Notes: generated by a model not told the origin, from the letters alone. A stretch of 64,000 nucleotides of DNA from JARRPM01 sp963792815 (GCA_963792815.1 CAWBXR010000006.1:248001-312000), one strand, 5' to 3'. Positions 37,018-46,528 are shown, numbered from the stretch's first letter. Numbers and translations are program-made.

Positions 37018-38307
37018 ATGGCAGAAGACAAGCCTTCCGCGTCTGGCACGCCCACTTCGCCATTCAATCGTACCGTCCAACATGACGCCAAGCGCCTGGC
37101 GATCCTGTCCCAGGCGGCCCGGCTGTTCAATTACAAGGGCTCCCGCGCCACTACCCTGAAAGACATCGCGGCGAATCTCGGCCTGACCAAAACCAGCCTC
37201 TACTACTACGTAAAAACCAAGGAAGAGCTTATTTACCAGTGCTACATGGCTGCCCTGGACTACCATCACCGCATCCTCGACGCCGTGGAGGAGCGCCACG
37301 AAGCGCCGGCCGACAGGCTGTCCGAGTTTTTCCTGCTGCAGTTCGACAACTGGCTGGACGCCTTCGAGGGGCGCGGGCCCCATATTGCCGCGCTGCTGGA
37401 AATCGCATCCCTGCGGGGTAACCACCGGACCGAGGTGGAAGCCCAGTACATCGCCATGTTCAAGCGCCTGCGCCAGTACTTGCGTGACGGCGTGGCCGAT
37501 GGGTCCTTCCGCAGCCTCGAGCCAACAGCCACCACCCGGGCACTGCTGGGTTCCGTCGACTGGGCATTTTCCTGGCTGCACGAGATCCCGCCCGGACAAC
37601 TGGCTTCGACCGCCCATAAAGCGGTCGACATCCTCGTCCACGGCCTCTATGGCGGCCAGGGGGAGTACCAGCCAATATCCGTCAGCGCAGAACAGGCGGC
37701 CGAGCGCCCGGTAGAGGGGTTCAACCGGCAACAGCAGAATAAACTCAAACAGGACGCGTTCTACAAGACAGGGACCTGGCTCTTCAACAAGCAGGGCTTC
37801 GACGGCACCTCACTGGATGAAATCGCAGAGCAATTGCAGGTATCCAAGGGGGCGTTCTACTACCACATCAAAAACAAGGAAGACCTGCTGTTCAATTGCT
37901 ACAGCCGCTCCCTCGACCTGGTCGAGAACATTCACAGCCAGGCGGCTCACACCGAGGGCACCGGCCTGGAAAAGGTCGACCGGACCTGCCGCAGGATCTT
38001 CTATTTCCAGAACACCAGCGAGGGTCCGTTGATTCGATACAACTCCATTACCGCCCTGCCCATGCAACGCCGGCGCGAAATCCTCAAGCGCACAGATGCC
38101 GCCAACGAATGCTTTGGCGACTTTCTCAGGGAGGGCATGAAGGACGGCAGCGTGCGCCCGGTGGATCCCCTGATCGCCCAGAACCTGATAGCCGGCGCGG
38201 TCAATGCGTCCATGGAGCTGAACCTGTGGCGCAAGCTGGACGATATCGATGCCGCCGCCATCGACTACTTCGACATCTTTTTCAACGGACTGCTACCCAG
38301 GGCCTAG
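37018..38307 (+). CDS. Tandem TetR-type regulator (two complete TetR modules)
   Basis: A 429-residue protein with two TetR DNA-binding domains in one chain. The first HTH (about residues 25-70) contains TTLKDIAANLGLTKTSLYYY; the second (about 240-285) contains TSLDEIAEQLQVSKGAFYYH. Each is followed by an all-helical ligand domain of about 130-150 residues. Such double TetR proteins are uncommon. It lies 31 bases upstream of tesB on the same strand, so it may control fatty acyl-CoA genes; ligand and operator are unknown. Two GTTAAC hexamers occur in its 79-base upstream gap. Confidence 0.9.
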   Translation: MAEDKPSASGTPTSPFNRTVQHDAKRLAILSQAARLFNYKGSRATTLKDIAANLGLTKTSLYYYVKTKEELIYQCYMAALDYHHRILDAVEERHEAPADRLSEFFLLQFDNWLDAFEGRGPHIAALLEIASLRGNHRTEVEAQYIAMFKRLRQYLRDGVADGSFRSLEPTATTRALLGSVDWAFSWLHEIPPGQLASTAHKAVDILVHGLYGGQGEYQPISVSAEQAAERPVEGFNRQQQNKLKQDAFYKTGTWLFNKQGFDGTSLDEIAEQLQVSKGAFYYHIKNKEDLLFNCYSRSLDLVENIHSQAAHTEGTGLEKVDRTCRRIFYFQNTSEGPLIRYNSITALPMQRRREILKRTDAANECFGDFLREGMKDGSVRPVDPLIAQNLIAGAVNASMELNLWRKLDDIDAAAIDYFDIFFNGLLPRA

Positions 38308-38338
38308 CGCTCACCATTCGATCACCCGGAGACACCCC

Positions 38339-39193
38339 TTGCCCAAAGAACTGGAAAAACTTCTCAACTATCTCGAAGTAGAGGCCATCGACAAATACCT
38401 GTTCATCGGCAGGAGCCCGAAGCGGCCGTCCCGTATTTTCGGCGGCCAGGTGCTGGCCCAATCACTCAACGCGGCGATCAGAACCGTGCCAGACGATCGC
38501 ATAGCCCACTCACTGCACGGCTACTTCCTGCGCCCCGGTGACCCGGCAAAGCAGATTGTATACGAGGTGGACCCGATCCGGGACGGCCGCAGCTTTACCA
38601 CCCGCCGGGTGGTCGCCAAGCAGGACGGCCGCGCCATTTTCAATACTGCCATATCGTTCCAGCTCGCCGAGGAAGGCCTGTCGCACCAGAGCACGATGCC
38701 GGATGTACCCCAGCCCGAGGAGATTCCATCGGAAGAAAAGGAGCTGGCCGAACTGGCTGAAAAGTATCCCGACCAGATTCCCTTCCCCATCACGGGCCCC
38801 CTGGAGCGCCGGCGGGTGGAGGCGCGGGATCGCATCAACCCGCAACCCATGGAGCCGGTGCAGAATATGTGGTTTCGGATCAAGGGCGATGTGGGAGACG
38901 ACTTCCGCCGCCACCAGACCCTGCTCGCCTACGTCTCGGATTTCGGCCTGCTGGGAACCGCACTGTACCCCCACCCGTTCTCGCCCAACAGCAAGCGCAT
39001 CCAGTCTGCCAGCCTGGACCACGCCCTGTGGTTCCACCGGCCATTCCGGCTCGACGACTACCTGCTGTACAGTCTCGACAGCCCGAGCGCTTCCGCCGGC
39101 CGGGGTTTCAGCCGCGGCAGCTTTTACACACGCGATGGCGTTCTGGTGGCCTCATCCGCCCAGGAAGCGCTGATCAGGCTCAGCAGCGACTAG
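38339..39193 (+). CDS. tesB: Acyl-CoA thioesterase II
   Basis: Hydrolyses acyl-CoA to free fatty acid and CoA. I chose the TTG at 38339 (LPKELEKLLNYLEVEAID) because a GGAG lies seven bases upstream and family similarity starts there; the frame stays open upstream inside the TetR gene. The 284-residue product has two hotdog domains: the first with FGGQVLAQSLNAA and HSLHGYFLRPGD, the second with SLDHALWFHRPFRLDDYLLY. RGFSRGSFYTRDG is the C-terminal signature. Length matches TesB (286). The 3' end overlaps the convergent histidine phosphatase gene by four bases. Confidence 0.93.
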   Translation: MPKELEKLLNYLEVEAIDKYLFIGRSPKRPSRIFGGQVLAQSLNAAIRTVPDDRIAHSLHGYFLRPGDPAKQIVYEVDPIRDGRSFTTRRVVAKQDGRAIFNTAISFQLAEEGLSHQSTMPDVPQPEEIPSEEKELAELAEKYPDQIPFPITGPLERRRVEARDRINPQPMEPVQNMWFRIKGDVGDDFRRHQTLLAYVSDFGLLGTALYPHPFSPNSKRIQSASLDHALWFHRPFRLDDYLLYSLDSPSASAGRGFSRGSFYTRDGVLVASSAQEALIRLSSD

Positions 39194-39741
39194 TTCACCA
39201 CCGTGCTCATCTGGGCGCCGAGCTCCACCAGTTCGAGCCCGTCGCCACAGCGGCGCAGGTGAGTTATCGAGCCGTTGTCGGGCCAGCAGCACAGGGTGGC
39301 TTCAGACCCCCGCAGCTGCCCCACCACGGCGTTGATGACGAGAAAGTGGGTGAACACCACCGCCGGCCTGTCCAGCGCCAGCAATTGCCGTGTTGCCCGC
39401 GCGCGCCACTGGTGCAGGCCGTCGGGTTGTTCCTCCCAGCGCTGCTGCATGAACTGCCTTAGCCAGGTCTGCCGCTGCGCCAGCGGCACAGGGGCCGCGA
39501 TCTCCCGAAACGCCTCGTCGATGGCAACAGCCAGACCCGTTTCACGGGCCAGGGGCGCAGCGGTCTCCAGGGTGCGGGTGAGGGGGCTGCTGATCAGCGC
39601 AATCGAACTGCCGGCCAGCCGGGGCATGAGCTCCCGGGCAGCGGCAGCGGCCTGTTCGTGCCCCAGGGGGCTGAGTCCGGGATCCGGGTCCTGGCCCCAG
39701 CTGGCGGCTGCCTCACCGTGGCGTACAAGGTAAATATCCAT
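39190..39741 (-). CDS. Histidine phosphatase family protein (SixA/phosphoglycerate mutase-like)
   Basis: A 183-residue single-domain protein starting MDIYLVRHGEAAASWG at 39741, with the catalytic RHG motif at the N-terminus and the second His in VVFTHFLVINAVVG. Family members act on phosphohistidine, sugar phosphates or nucleotides; its small size suggests a SixA-like or broad phosphatase role. The upstream neighbour on the same strand is a second, larger histidine phosphatase, so the two may be divergent paralogues in one operon with aceK. Confidence 0.85.
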   Translation of the reverse strand: MDIYLVRHGEAAASWGQDPDPGLSPLGHEQAAAAARELMPRLAGSSIALISSPLTRTLETAAPLARETGLAVAIDEAFREIAAPVPLAQRQTWLRQFMQQRWEEQPDGLHQWRARATRQLLALDRPAVVFTHFLVINAVVGQLRGSEATLCCWPDNGSITHLRRCGDGLELVELGAQMSTVVN

Positions 39742-39757
39742 AAACCGGCCCGGGCTC

Positions 39758-40465
39758 TCAGCGGTACGTGACGAGGCTCTCGGCGGACTTCGCGCCCTGC
39801 AGCTGCAACCAGGAGCGGTCGTTGAAGTAGGACAGCGAGGTCTTGCTGCCATTGTAGAAGATCTGGGTGACCGAACAGTTGAAAATAGGCTCGTAGAACT
39901 GGTAAGTCTGTTCGCCGGACAGGCCCAGTACCTGGGCGACCATGGTTGCTATGGTGCCGCCGGAGGTGAAGATACCCAGGGTTTTGCCGCTGCCATGGGT
40001 CGCCATAAGCTCCTGCAGGGCGGATGCCACTTGCCCCGAGTAATCCTGCCAGCTCTGGATCCTGGTTTCACTGCACCGGGGCGACACCCAGAAATTGAAG
40101 ACAGCGTCGATCACCTTCTGGTAGTCCTTGCTGGAGCTGAGCCCCCGATCCACCAGCGCGCGCAGGCCCGGGTCGAGTTTCATCACCTCCGGCAACAGGT
40201 ACCGCAGTTGTTCGTCGTTATCGATCTCGTTGAAGCGCGGGTCTACCTGGTGCGGCACCTCGCGCTGATGACTGGCCAGTGCGAGCTGGGCCGTCTCCCG
40301 CTGGCGCAGGAGCGAACCGCTGAAGGACGCATCGAGGGTAATACCACTGTCGCGCAAATAATGCCCGAGCAACGTGGCCTGCCGCTCTCCGAGGGGCGAC
40401 AGCTTGTCGTAGTCATCTGCGCCAAAGGATGCCTGGCCGTGGCGAAACAGGTAGATCGTGGCCAT
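39758..40465 (-). CDS. Histidine phosphatase family protein
   Basis: A 235-residue phosphoglycerate-mutase-like phosphatase. It starts MATIYLFRHGQASFGADDYDK with the catalytic RHG, and the second active-site region is LGIFTSGGTIATMVAQ, where the usual His position is changed, so activity is uncertain. Its ATG overlaps the aceK stop codon (ATGA), so it is translationally coupled to aceK. Confidence 0.85.
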   Translation of the reverse strand: MATIYLFRHGQASFGADDYDKLSPLGERQATLLGHYLRDSGITLDASFSGSLLRQRETAQLALASHQREVPHQVDPRFNEIDNDEQLRYLLPEVMKLDPGLRALVDRGLSSSKDYQKVIDAVFNFWVSPRCSETRIQSWQDYSGQVASALQELMATHGSGKTLGIFTSGGTIATMVAQVLGLSGEQTYQFYEPIFNCSVTQIFYNGSKTSLSYFNDRSWLQLQGAKSAESLVTYR

Positions 40466-42207
40466 CAGGCGCTCTCCCGGAGGGCCTGGGTGCCGCGGTT
40501 GAAGCGCAGCTTGCGGCGATAGGGGAAAAAGTCCTCGATATAGCCACTGCGTATCCGCTCCTGCAGGTTGCGCCAGAAGTCGGCCTCGTAGATGTCACTG
40601 TGGAGGCGGTCAAAGACCTTGCGCGCCCGCTGGTTACCGGAAAAGAACAGGCGAAACTCTTCCGGGAAAATATCATTGGGGCCGACGGTGTACCAGGGTT
40701 GGCTGGCCATTTCCTCGGCCTCGTTGCGAGGCTCGGGTATAGTGCGAAAATTACAGTCCACCAGCGGCACGATTTCATCGTAATCGTAGAACACCACGCG
40801 CCCGTGCCGGGTCACGCCAAAGTTTTTCAGCAGCATGTCACCGGGGAAAATATTGGCCGCGGCCAATTGCTTGATCGCGTTGCCGTACTCGTCCATCACC
40901 GCCAGCACCTGCTCATCGGTGGCATCGTGCAGGTACAGGTTGAGCGGGGTCATGCGCCGCTCCACGTAAACATGCTTGATGACCAGCGCCTTACCGTGCT
41001 CCTCGATAACCGAGGGCGCCACTTTGTGCAGTTCCGCCATCAACTCGTCAGAGAAGCGCTCGCGGGCGAAAGCCAGGTTGGTGAACTCCTGGGTGTCGGC
41101 CATGCGCCCCGCCCTGTCCGCCCGCTTCACCAGCCGGTACTTGGCCCTCACCTGCTCCCGCGTCATCTCCTTGGGTGGGGTAAACCTGTCCTTGATGATC
41201 TTGAACACGAAGTCATAGGACGGCATGGTAAATACGCACATCACCATGCCCTTGATACCCGGGGCGATCATGAACTTGTCGGTAGTGCTTTCCATATGCC
41301 GGTAGGCACAGCGATGGTAGTAGGTCTTGCCGTGCTTGTTATAGCCCATGGAGCTGTAAATCTCCGAGATGGGCTTGGCCGGCATCAACTGCTGCAGGAA
41401 CAGCACGTACTGCGAGGGAATACTCGCATCCACCAGGAAATACGAGCGGGTAAAGCTGAACAGGACACTGACCTTGTCGGAACCGAACAGCACCGTGTCG
41501 ACATACACGCTGCTGGCGCCGCTGTGGAGTATAGGCAGCACAAAGGGCATGGAGCCATCTCCGGAGACGATCCTGCCGACGATGTACGCACCCTTGTTGC
41601 GGTAGAAGTGATGCTGCAACACCTGGAATTCGACATCGCCCCGGGTGAGGTCAAAACGCGGCGCGAGGTAATTGTTCACCACCTCCACGATGTTGCGAAC
41701 ATCCCGGGCCTTATCCTCGTAGGGGATACTGAAAGCGTAGTCATCGAGCAACTGCTCAAGCAACTCGCCCAGTGAGGATTCAAGGTGGTAGCGGTGATAC
41801 ACCTTGCTCACATCCACTGGTGGCATATCGCCGTGGGGCGAGAAGACGAACACGAACTCATTGCGGATTTTGCGATGCTTGAACACCGCTCCGTAGACTG
41901 AATTAAAGAACGTCTCGGCAATTTCGAAATTGTCGTGGCCCTCGATCAGCCTGGAGTAAACCTTGCGGGTCTCGCGCCAGAAATCAAGGTCGTGCAGGTG
42001 CTCTCCCGCAATCAATTCAACGTATTCATTGACGCGGCTGGTATGGGCCTTGTACAGGTCTATCCGTTGTGATGATGCCTGCTGGATGCCGTGCCAGTCG
42101 GCATTTTCAAACCAGGACTTGGCGGCAAGGGTAATGTTCTGGAACTCAGCGAAATAGGACTCAAAGCCGTTGAGTATCGTTCGCGCAAACCGTTCTCTCC
42201 TTTCCAC
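40465..42207 (-). CDS. aceK: Isocitrate dehydrogenase kinase/phosphatase
   Basis: Bifunctional enzyme that phosphorylates and dephosphorylates isocitrate dehydrogenase to divide carbon between the TCA cycle and the glyoxylate shunt. At 580 residues it matches E. coli AceK. The regulatory N-terminal domain includes VFVFSPHGDMPPVDVSKVYH, and the kinase-like C-terminal domain has APGIKGMVMCVFTMPSYDFV, NIFPGDMLLKNFGVTRHGRV and VFYDYDEIV (DYDE metal motif). Unlike E. coli it is not next to aceBA; it follows an SDR gene by 24 bases and overlaps a phosphatase gene downstream. Confidence 0.97.
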   Translation of the reverse strand: MERRERFARTILNGFESYFAEFQNITLAAKSWFENADWHGIQQASSQRIDLYKAHTSRVNEYVELIAGEHLHDLDFWRETRKVYSRLIEGHDNFEIAETFFNSVYGAVFKHRKIRNEFVFVFSPHGDMPPVDVSKVYHRYHLESSLGELLEQLLDDYAFSIPYEDKARDVRNIVEVVNNYLAPRFDLTRGDVEFQVLQHHFYRNKGAYIVGRIVSGDGSMPFVLPILHSGASSVYVDTVLFGSDKVSVLFSFTRSYFLVDASIPSQYVLFLQQLMPAKPISEIYSSMGYNKHGKTYYHRCAYRHMESTTDKFMIAPGIKGMVMCVFTMPSYDFVFKIIKDRFTPPKEMTREQVRAKYRLVKRADRAGRMADTQEFTNLAFARERFSDELMAELHKVAPSVIEEHGKALVIKHVYVERRMTPLNLYLHDATDEQVLAVMDEYGNAIKQLAAANIFPGDMLLKNFGVTRHGRVVFYDYDEIVPLVDCNFRTIPEPRNEAEEMASQPWYTVGPNDIFPEEFRLFFSGNQRARKVFDRLHSDIYEADFWRNLQERIRSGYIEDFFPYRRKLRFNRGTQALRESA

Positions 42208-42231
42208 GTGATCCGCCGCTTCCTTCAGGAA

Positions 42232-43035
42232 TCAATCCTGCTTTAATGGGTTGCCAAAACGCTTGCGCAACTTGCGCATGCCGTCCAGCCAGCGATCGTA
42301 ATCGTCGGTCTTGCGCTTCCGGTACTCGATAACCGCCTTGTGCGGCAGGATCAGGAACTGTTCCGCCGCCAGGCCGCTGATCACCTCGTCGGCGACCTGT
42401 GCCGGGGTCATCACACCATCGACACCGGCGGTTCCGCCGTCCCCGTCGCCGATGTCGCCGACCATGCGGGTTGCCACGGCCTGCGGGCACAGTACGGAGA
42501 CCCCGATACCGTCATCGCCATGGGTGATGGCCAGTGATTCGGCAAAACCGATAGCGGCATGCTTGGTAGTGGAGTACGCGGCGTCGCCAATCTGGTTGAG
42601 CAGGCCCGCGGCAGAGGCGGTGTTGAGGAAGTAACCGGTGCCCCGGGCCAGCATGCCGGGCAGGCAGGCCCGCGCGGCGTAGACGTGGGACATCACATGA
42701 ATGTCCCACATGGCCTGCCAGGTAGAGTTGGGGGCGGAAGTCGCCCACCAGGGCTCGCCGTCCGTAGCGATGATGCCGGCATTGCTGCAGAACAGGTCGA
42801 CGGCGCCGTAGCGCTCTTCCACCGCCGCAACCATGGCCTGGATCTGGCCCTCGTTGCGAACGTCCACGCAGAAGGCGTCACCATCGATGGCAGCGGCCAC
42901 GGCGTCGGCGCTGTCCTGCTCCAGGTCCGCCACGACGACCTTGCGCGCGCCGGCCCGGGCAAAGCGTTCACACAGGGCCTTGCCGATACCGTTGCCACCA
43001 CCGGTGACAATAACGACCTTGCCGGCCACGTCCAC
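42232..43035 (-). CDS. Short-chain dehydrogenase/reductase
   Basis: A 267-residue classical SDR. The cofactor motif is TGGGNGIGKA at residues 11-20, NAG lies in CSNAGIIA, and the catalytic set is visible as Ser in NTASAAG and Tyr/Lys in YSTTKHAA. The DLEQD acidic residue after the second strand favours NAD(H). It overlaps the LLM oxidoreductase gene by one base and is the fourth gene of an ACAD-ACAD-LLM-SDR operon, consistent with beta-oxidation-like breakdown of a branched or cyclic acyl-CoA. The substrate is unknown. Confidence 0.88.
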   Translation of the reverse strand: MDVAGKVVIVTGGGNGIGKALCERFARAGARKVVVADLEQDSADAVAAAIDGDAFCVDVRNEGQIQAMVAAVEERYGAVDLFCSNAGIIATDGEPWWATSAPNSTWQAMWDIHVMSHVYAARACLPGMLARGTGYFLNTASAAGLLNQIGDAAYSTTKHAAIGFAESLAITHGDDGIGVSVLCPQAVATRMVGDIGDGDGGTAGVDGVMTPAQVADEVISGLAAEQFLILPHKAVIEYRKRKTDDYDRWLDGMRKLRKRFGNPLKQD

Positions 43036-44075
43036 TACAGCAGTTCCTTCGCCAGCAGTTCGAGGATGACCGGATCCTGCACGCTCAGCAGCATGGTTCC
43101 CACCTCGCCGCGCTTGCCGGCTTCCTTCCAGGGGGCAAGCCGCTCACGGATCCGGTCCCCGGAGCCGATCAGGGCCACTTCGTCCAGCAGTTGATTCGGC
43201 ACCAGCGCCTCGGCTTCGGCTTTCTTGCCCGAGAGATAGAGGTCCTGGATCCGAGTGGCTACGTCGCCATAACCCAGTCGCGTGGTGTAGTCGTGATAGA
43301 AATTCTTGCCCTTGGCTCCCATCCCGCCGATGTACAGTGCCAGCCAGGGGCGCAGGGCATTGTAGGCAGCCTCCAGGTCATCGTTCATCATGACCATGAC
43401 GAAAGGCGCCACGTCGAAGTTGGCCAGTGACTTGCCACCACCGGCCTTGGCGAAACCCTTGTCCAGGTGTTCACCCAGTACGGAGTACTTGTTGGGGTCC
43501 ATCCAGACGGGGAACACACCATCGGCCACCTCGGCGGCGCAACGCAGCCCCGCCGGGGTAATCGACGCTGTGTATATGGGTATGTCGGGGTTGCCTTCCA
43601 GGATGGATTTCAGGGGCTTGCCGAGGCCGGTGGTGCCCTCACCCTTGAGGGGCAGCTTGTAGATTTCGCCGTCGAACTCCACCGGTCCCTCGCGCGCCAT
43701 AATCTTGCGCATGACCTGGATATACTCCTTGGTGCGCGTTACCGGCTTGCCGTAGGGCACGCCGTGCCAGCCCTCGACCACCTGGGGGCCGGAGGCGCCC
43801 AGGCCGACGATAAAGCGACCGCCGGACAGCTGGTCCAGCGACATGGAGGTCATTGCGCACATCGCGGGAGTGCGCGCCGGCATCTGCATGATCGCGGTAC
43901 CGACCTTGATTTTCTTGGTCTGGGCCAGGATCCAGGCCGCAGCGGTTACCGCGTCGTTGCCATAGGCCTCTGCCGTCCAGACTGAGTCGTAACCCATCTC
44001 CTCGGCATGCTTGATAAGATCGATGGGGATATTGATTTGCTTGCCGGAATAGCCCAGCAGAAAGCCCAGCTTCAT
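43035..44075 (-). CDS. LLM class (F420-dependent-like) oxidoreductase
   Basis: A 346-residue luciferase-like TIM-barrel protein starting MKLGFLLGYSGKQINIPIDL. The segments YDSVWTAEAYGNDAVTAAAW and LSGGRFIVGLGASGPQVVEGW are typical of F420-dependent LLM enzymes (MER/FGD-like). The cofactor may be F420 or FMN; sequence alone does not settle this in a proteobacterium. It overlaps the upstream acyl-CoA dehydrogenase gene by four bases and the downstream SDR by one, so translation is coupled. Confidence 0.85.
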   Translation of the reverse strand: MKLGFLLGYSGKQINIPIDLIKHAEEMGYDSVWTAEAYGNDAVTAAAWILAQTKKIKVGTAIMQMPARTPAMCAMTSMSLDQLSGGRFIVGLGASGPQVVEGWHGVPYGKPVTRTKEYIQVMRKIMAREGPVEFDGEIYKLPLKGEGTTGLGKPLKSILEGNPDIPIYTASITPAGLRCAAEVADGVFPVWMDPNKYSVLGEHLDKGFAKAGGGKSLANFDVAPFVMVMMNDDLEAAYNALRPWLALYIGGMGAKGKNFYHDYTTRLGYGDVATRIQDLYLSGKKAEAEALVPNQLLDEVALIGSGDRIRERLAPWKEAGKRGEVGTMLLSVQDPVILELLAKELL

Positions 44076-45238
44076 GATGACGCTCCAGTTGTATTATTGT
44101 GGGACGCATAGCGCAGAGTGTTGAATTGTGCCTGATGGTGATCGCCGTTGCCGAATGTGGTGTTGATCATCATCAGGCGCTTGGCGAAATGGCCGATATC
44201 CAGTTCGTCGGTCAGGCCCATACCGCCGTGCAGCTGGATCGCCTCGCCGAACACCAGCTTGCCGGCACGGTCCACCATCACTTTCAGTGCATGGACCGCG
44301 GTGGCCGCGTCTTCTCTGTCGTCGGTGAAGGCACACACCGCGCGGTACAACAGTGACTTTGTCTGTTCATAGGCCATGAAGGTTTCGACCATCCGGTGTT
44401 GCAGGGCCTGGAAGCTGCCGATCGCCACGTCGAACTGCTTGCGGGTTTTGGTGTACTCCAGGGTTTTCGTGTTCAGCAGCTCCATGATGCCTACCGCCTC
44501 GGCGCCCAGCGCCATGGTGGCCTCCATGATCACCGCGCTCATCAGGGCAAGGCCCTGGTCCAGTTCCCCGACCAGGTTGGCCGCGGGGACTTCCACCCCG
44601 GTGAACACCAGGTTGGCCACCAACTGGCCGTCCATCAGGCGGTATTCCAGCTTCTCGATTCCCGGGGCGTCGGCTGGCACCAGGAACAGGCTGATGCCGC
44701 CCTCATCGCTCTGCTCACCGCTGGTGCGGGCGGACACAATAAGCTGGTCGGCATTGGCGCCGTTGAACACCACGACTTTCTCGCCGTCGAGCCGGTAGCC
44801 GGCTTCGCTGGCTGTGGCCCTGGTGGCGACATCGGCCAGCTCGAAGCGGCTCTGGCGCTCGAGATAGGCGAAGGCGCCAAGGCAGGAACCGTCTATGATT
44901 TTCGGGATGTACTGCCCCTGGAGCTCCGCGCTGCCGCCCTTCTGCAACAGGCCGCCGAACAGCAGCACCGTTGCCAGGTAAGGTTCCAGCACCAGGCCTT
45001 TGCCCAACTGCTCCATCACCAGCATGATATCGACAGGGCCGCCGCCGAAGCCGCCATGCTCCTCGGCGAAGGGAATGGACAACCAGCCCAGCTCCGCGAA
45101 AGTACCCCAGTTGTCCCGGCTCATACCCGCCTCGGATTGCGCGATGTCCTTGCGCGCATCGAAGCTGTAATCATCCTGGATGAAACGCGCCACGCTGTCG
45201 CGCAGCATTATCTGTTCTTCGGTAAATTCAAAATTCAT
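44072..45238 (-). CDS. Acyl-CoA dehydrogenase (probable second subunit)
   Basis: A 388-residue flavoprotein with ACAD N-terminal helical, middle beta and C-terminal domains. The start is MNFEFTEEQIMLRDSVARFI, and the C-terminal signature is AIQLHGGMGLTDELDIGHFA. The FAD-binding threonine/serine segment typical of the middle domain is weak (CLGAFAYLERQSRF). It lies 23 bases after another ACAD gene of similar size. Paired ACADs of steroid or branched-acyl catabolism often form alpha2beta2 heterotetramers, so these may be partners. Confidence 0.88.
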   Translation of the reverse strand: MNFEFTEEQIMLRDSVARFIQDDYSFDARKDIAQSEAGMSRDNWGTFAELGWLSIPFAEEHGGFGGGPVDIMLVMEQLGKGLVLEPYLATVLLFGGLLQKGGSAELQGQYIPKIIDGSCLGAFAYLERQSRFELADVATRATASEAGYRLDGEKVVVFNGANADQLIVSARTSGEQSDEGGISLFLVPADAPGIEKLEYRLMDGQLVANLVFTGVEVPAANLVGELDQGLALMSAVIMEATMALGAEAVGIMELLNTKTLEYTKTRKQFDVAIGSFQALQHRMVETFMAYEQTKSLLYRAVCAFTDDREDAATAVHALKVMVDRAGKLVFGEAIQLHGGMGLTDELDIGHFAKRLMMINTTFGNGDHHQAQFNTLRYASHNNTTGASS

Positions 45239-45261
45239 CTGTCTAACCTCGATAACCGGCG

Positions 45262-46452
45262 TTACAGGCCCAGGACGGCCTTGGCGATAATATTCTTCTG
45301 GACTTCATTGGAGCCGCCATAAATGGTGGCTGCCCGTCCGTACATGTAAGACTGGCGGGCCTTGCTGCCAAACTCGTGGCCGAGCTGCTCGGCGCTCAGG
45401 TCGTTGGGCAACACCCCCTGGTAGTAGGCCGCGACCTCCATGGTCAGCGACTGCACCGCCTGCTGCAGCTCGGTGCCCTTGATCTTCAGCAGCGAGGATT
45501 CAGCGCCGGGAGCACCGCCGGAGGCGACCGCTGCCAGCACCCGCAACTCGGTGAACTCCAGTGCCATCAGTTCTATTTCTATATCTGACATACGCGCCTG
45601 GAACATGGGGTCGGCAAGCAGTGACTTGCCACCGTTTATTTCCTGCGCCGCGAAGTCCCGGATTTGCGCCAGGCCGCGCTTGGTATCGGCGACCCCGGCT
45701 ATGGATGTGCGCTCGTGAGCCAGCAGCGCCTTGGCGTAGGTCCAGCCCTTGTCCTGCTCGCCGATACGATTGGCCACGGGCACCCTCACCTCGTTGAACT
45801 CCACCTCGTTCAGGCTGTGGTGGTTATCGATCGATACGATGGGGTTGACCTTGATGCCCGGTGATTTCATGTCGATCAGCAGGAAACTGATGCCCTCCTG
45901 CTTCTTGCCCTCGCTGCTGGTGCGCACGAGGCAGAAAATCCAGTCGGCATACTGGGCGTAGGTGGTCCAGATCTTGGCGCCGGTGACAACGTACTCGTCC
46001 CCGTCCAGTACCGCCTTGGTTTTCAGGGAGGCGAGGTCCGAGCCGGAACCGGGCTCGGAGTAGCCCTGGCACCACCACTCGTCACTGGCCAGGATCGACG
46101 GCAAAAACCGGTCTTTCTGCTCCTGGGTGCCAAAGGTGTAAAGCACCGGGCCGACCATCTTCAGGCCAAAGGGCACCACATCCCGCACGCCGGCGGCGGC
46201 CCGTTCGCTGTCGTAGATGAACTGGCGGGTCGCATTCCAGCCGGTGCCGCCGTATTCGACCGGCCAGTTCGGCGCGATCCAGCCTTTTTCGTAGAGGCGC
46301 TTCTGCCAGTCGATGACCGCCTGCTTGTAGACCTGGGGTTTGCCGGAGGCCAGCCGCGCCTGCAGCTCCTTGTCGTATGCCTGGGACAGGAATTCCCGCA
46401 CTTCATCGCGAAACGCCAGATCTTCCGGGGTAAATGATGTATCCACTGTCAT
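45262..46452 (-). CDS. Acyl-CoA dehydrogenase (probable first subunit)
   Basis: A 396-residue ACAD. I chose the start MTVDTSFTPEDLAFRDEVRE at 46452; upstream in-frame codons lack family similarity. The middle domain has WWCQGYSEPGSGSDLASLKT with the FAD/substrate-contact Ser, then TGAKIWTTYAQYADWIFCLV. The C-terminus has GRAATIYGGSNEVQKNIIAK, the usual FAD-contact motif. It heads the ACAD-ACAD-LLM-SDR operon. The substrate is unknown, but conserved sequence and order suggest side-chain oxidation of a steroid, terpenoid or branched acid. Confidence 0.9.
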   Translation of the reverse strand: MTVDTSFTPEDLAFRDEVREFLSQAYDKELQARLASGKPQVYKQAVIDWQKRLYEKGWIAPNWPVEYGGTGWNATRQFIYDSERAAAGVRDVVPFGLKMVGPVLYTFGTQEQKDRFLPSILASDEWWCQGYSEPGSGSDLASLKTKAVLDGDEYVVTGAKIWTTYAQYADWIFCLVRTSSEGKKQEGISFLLIDMKSPGIKVNPIVSIDNHHSLNEVEFNEVRVPVANRIGEQDKGWTYAKALLAHERTSIAGVADTKRGLAQIRDFAAQEINGGKSLLADPMFQARMSDIEIELMALEFTELRVLAAVASGGAPGAESSLLKIKGTELQQAVQSLTMEVAAYYQGVLPNDLSAEQLGHEFGSKARQSYMYGRAATIYGGSNEVQKNIIAKAVLGL

Positions 46453-46528
46453 GCCTCTCGTGTCGGTTTGCTGGTTTGACTTTTGAGTATGTTTTTCATT
46501 TTTGGGGCATGTACCATAGCGATTCCGG

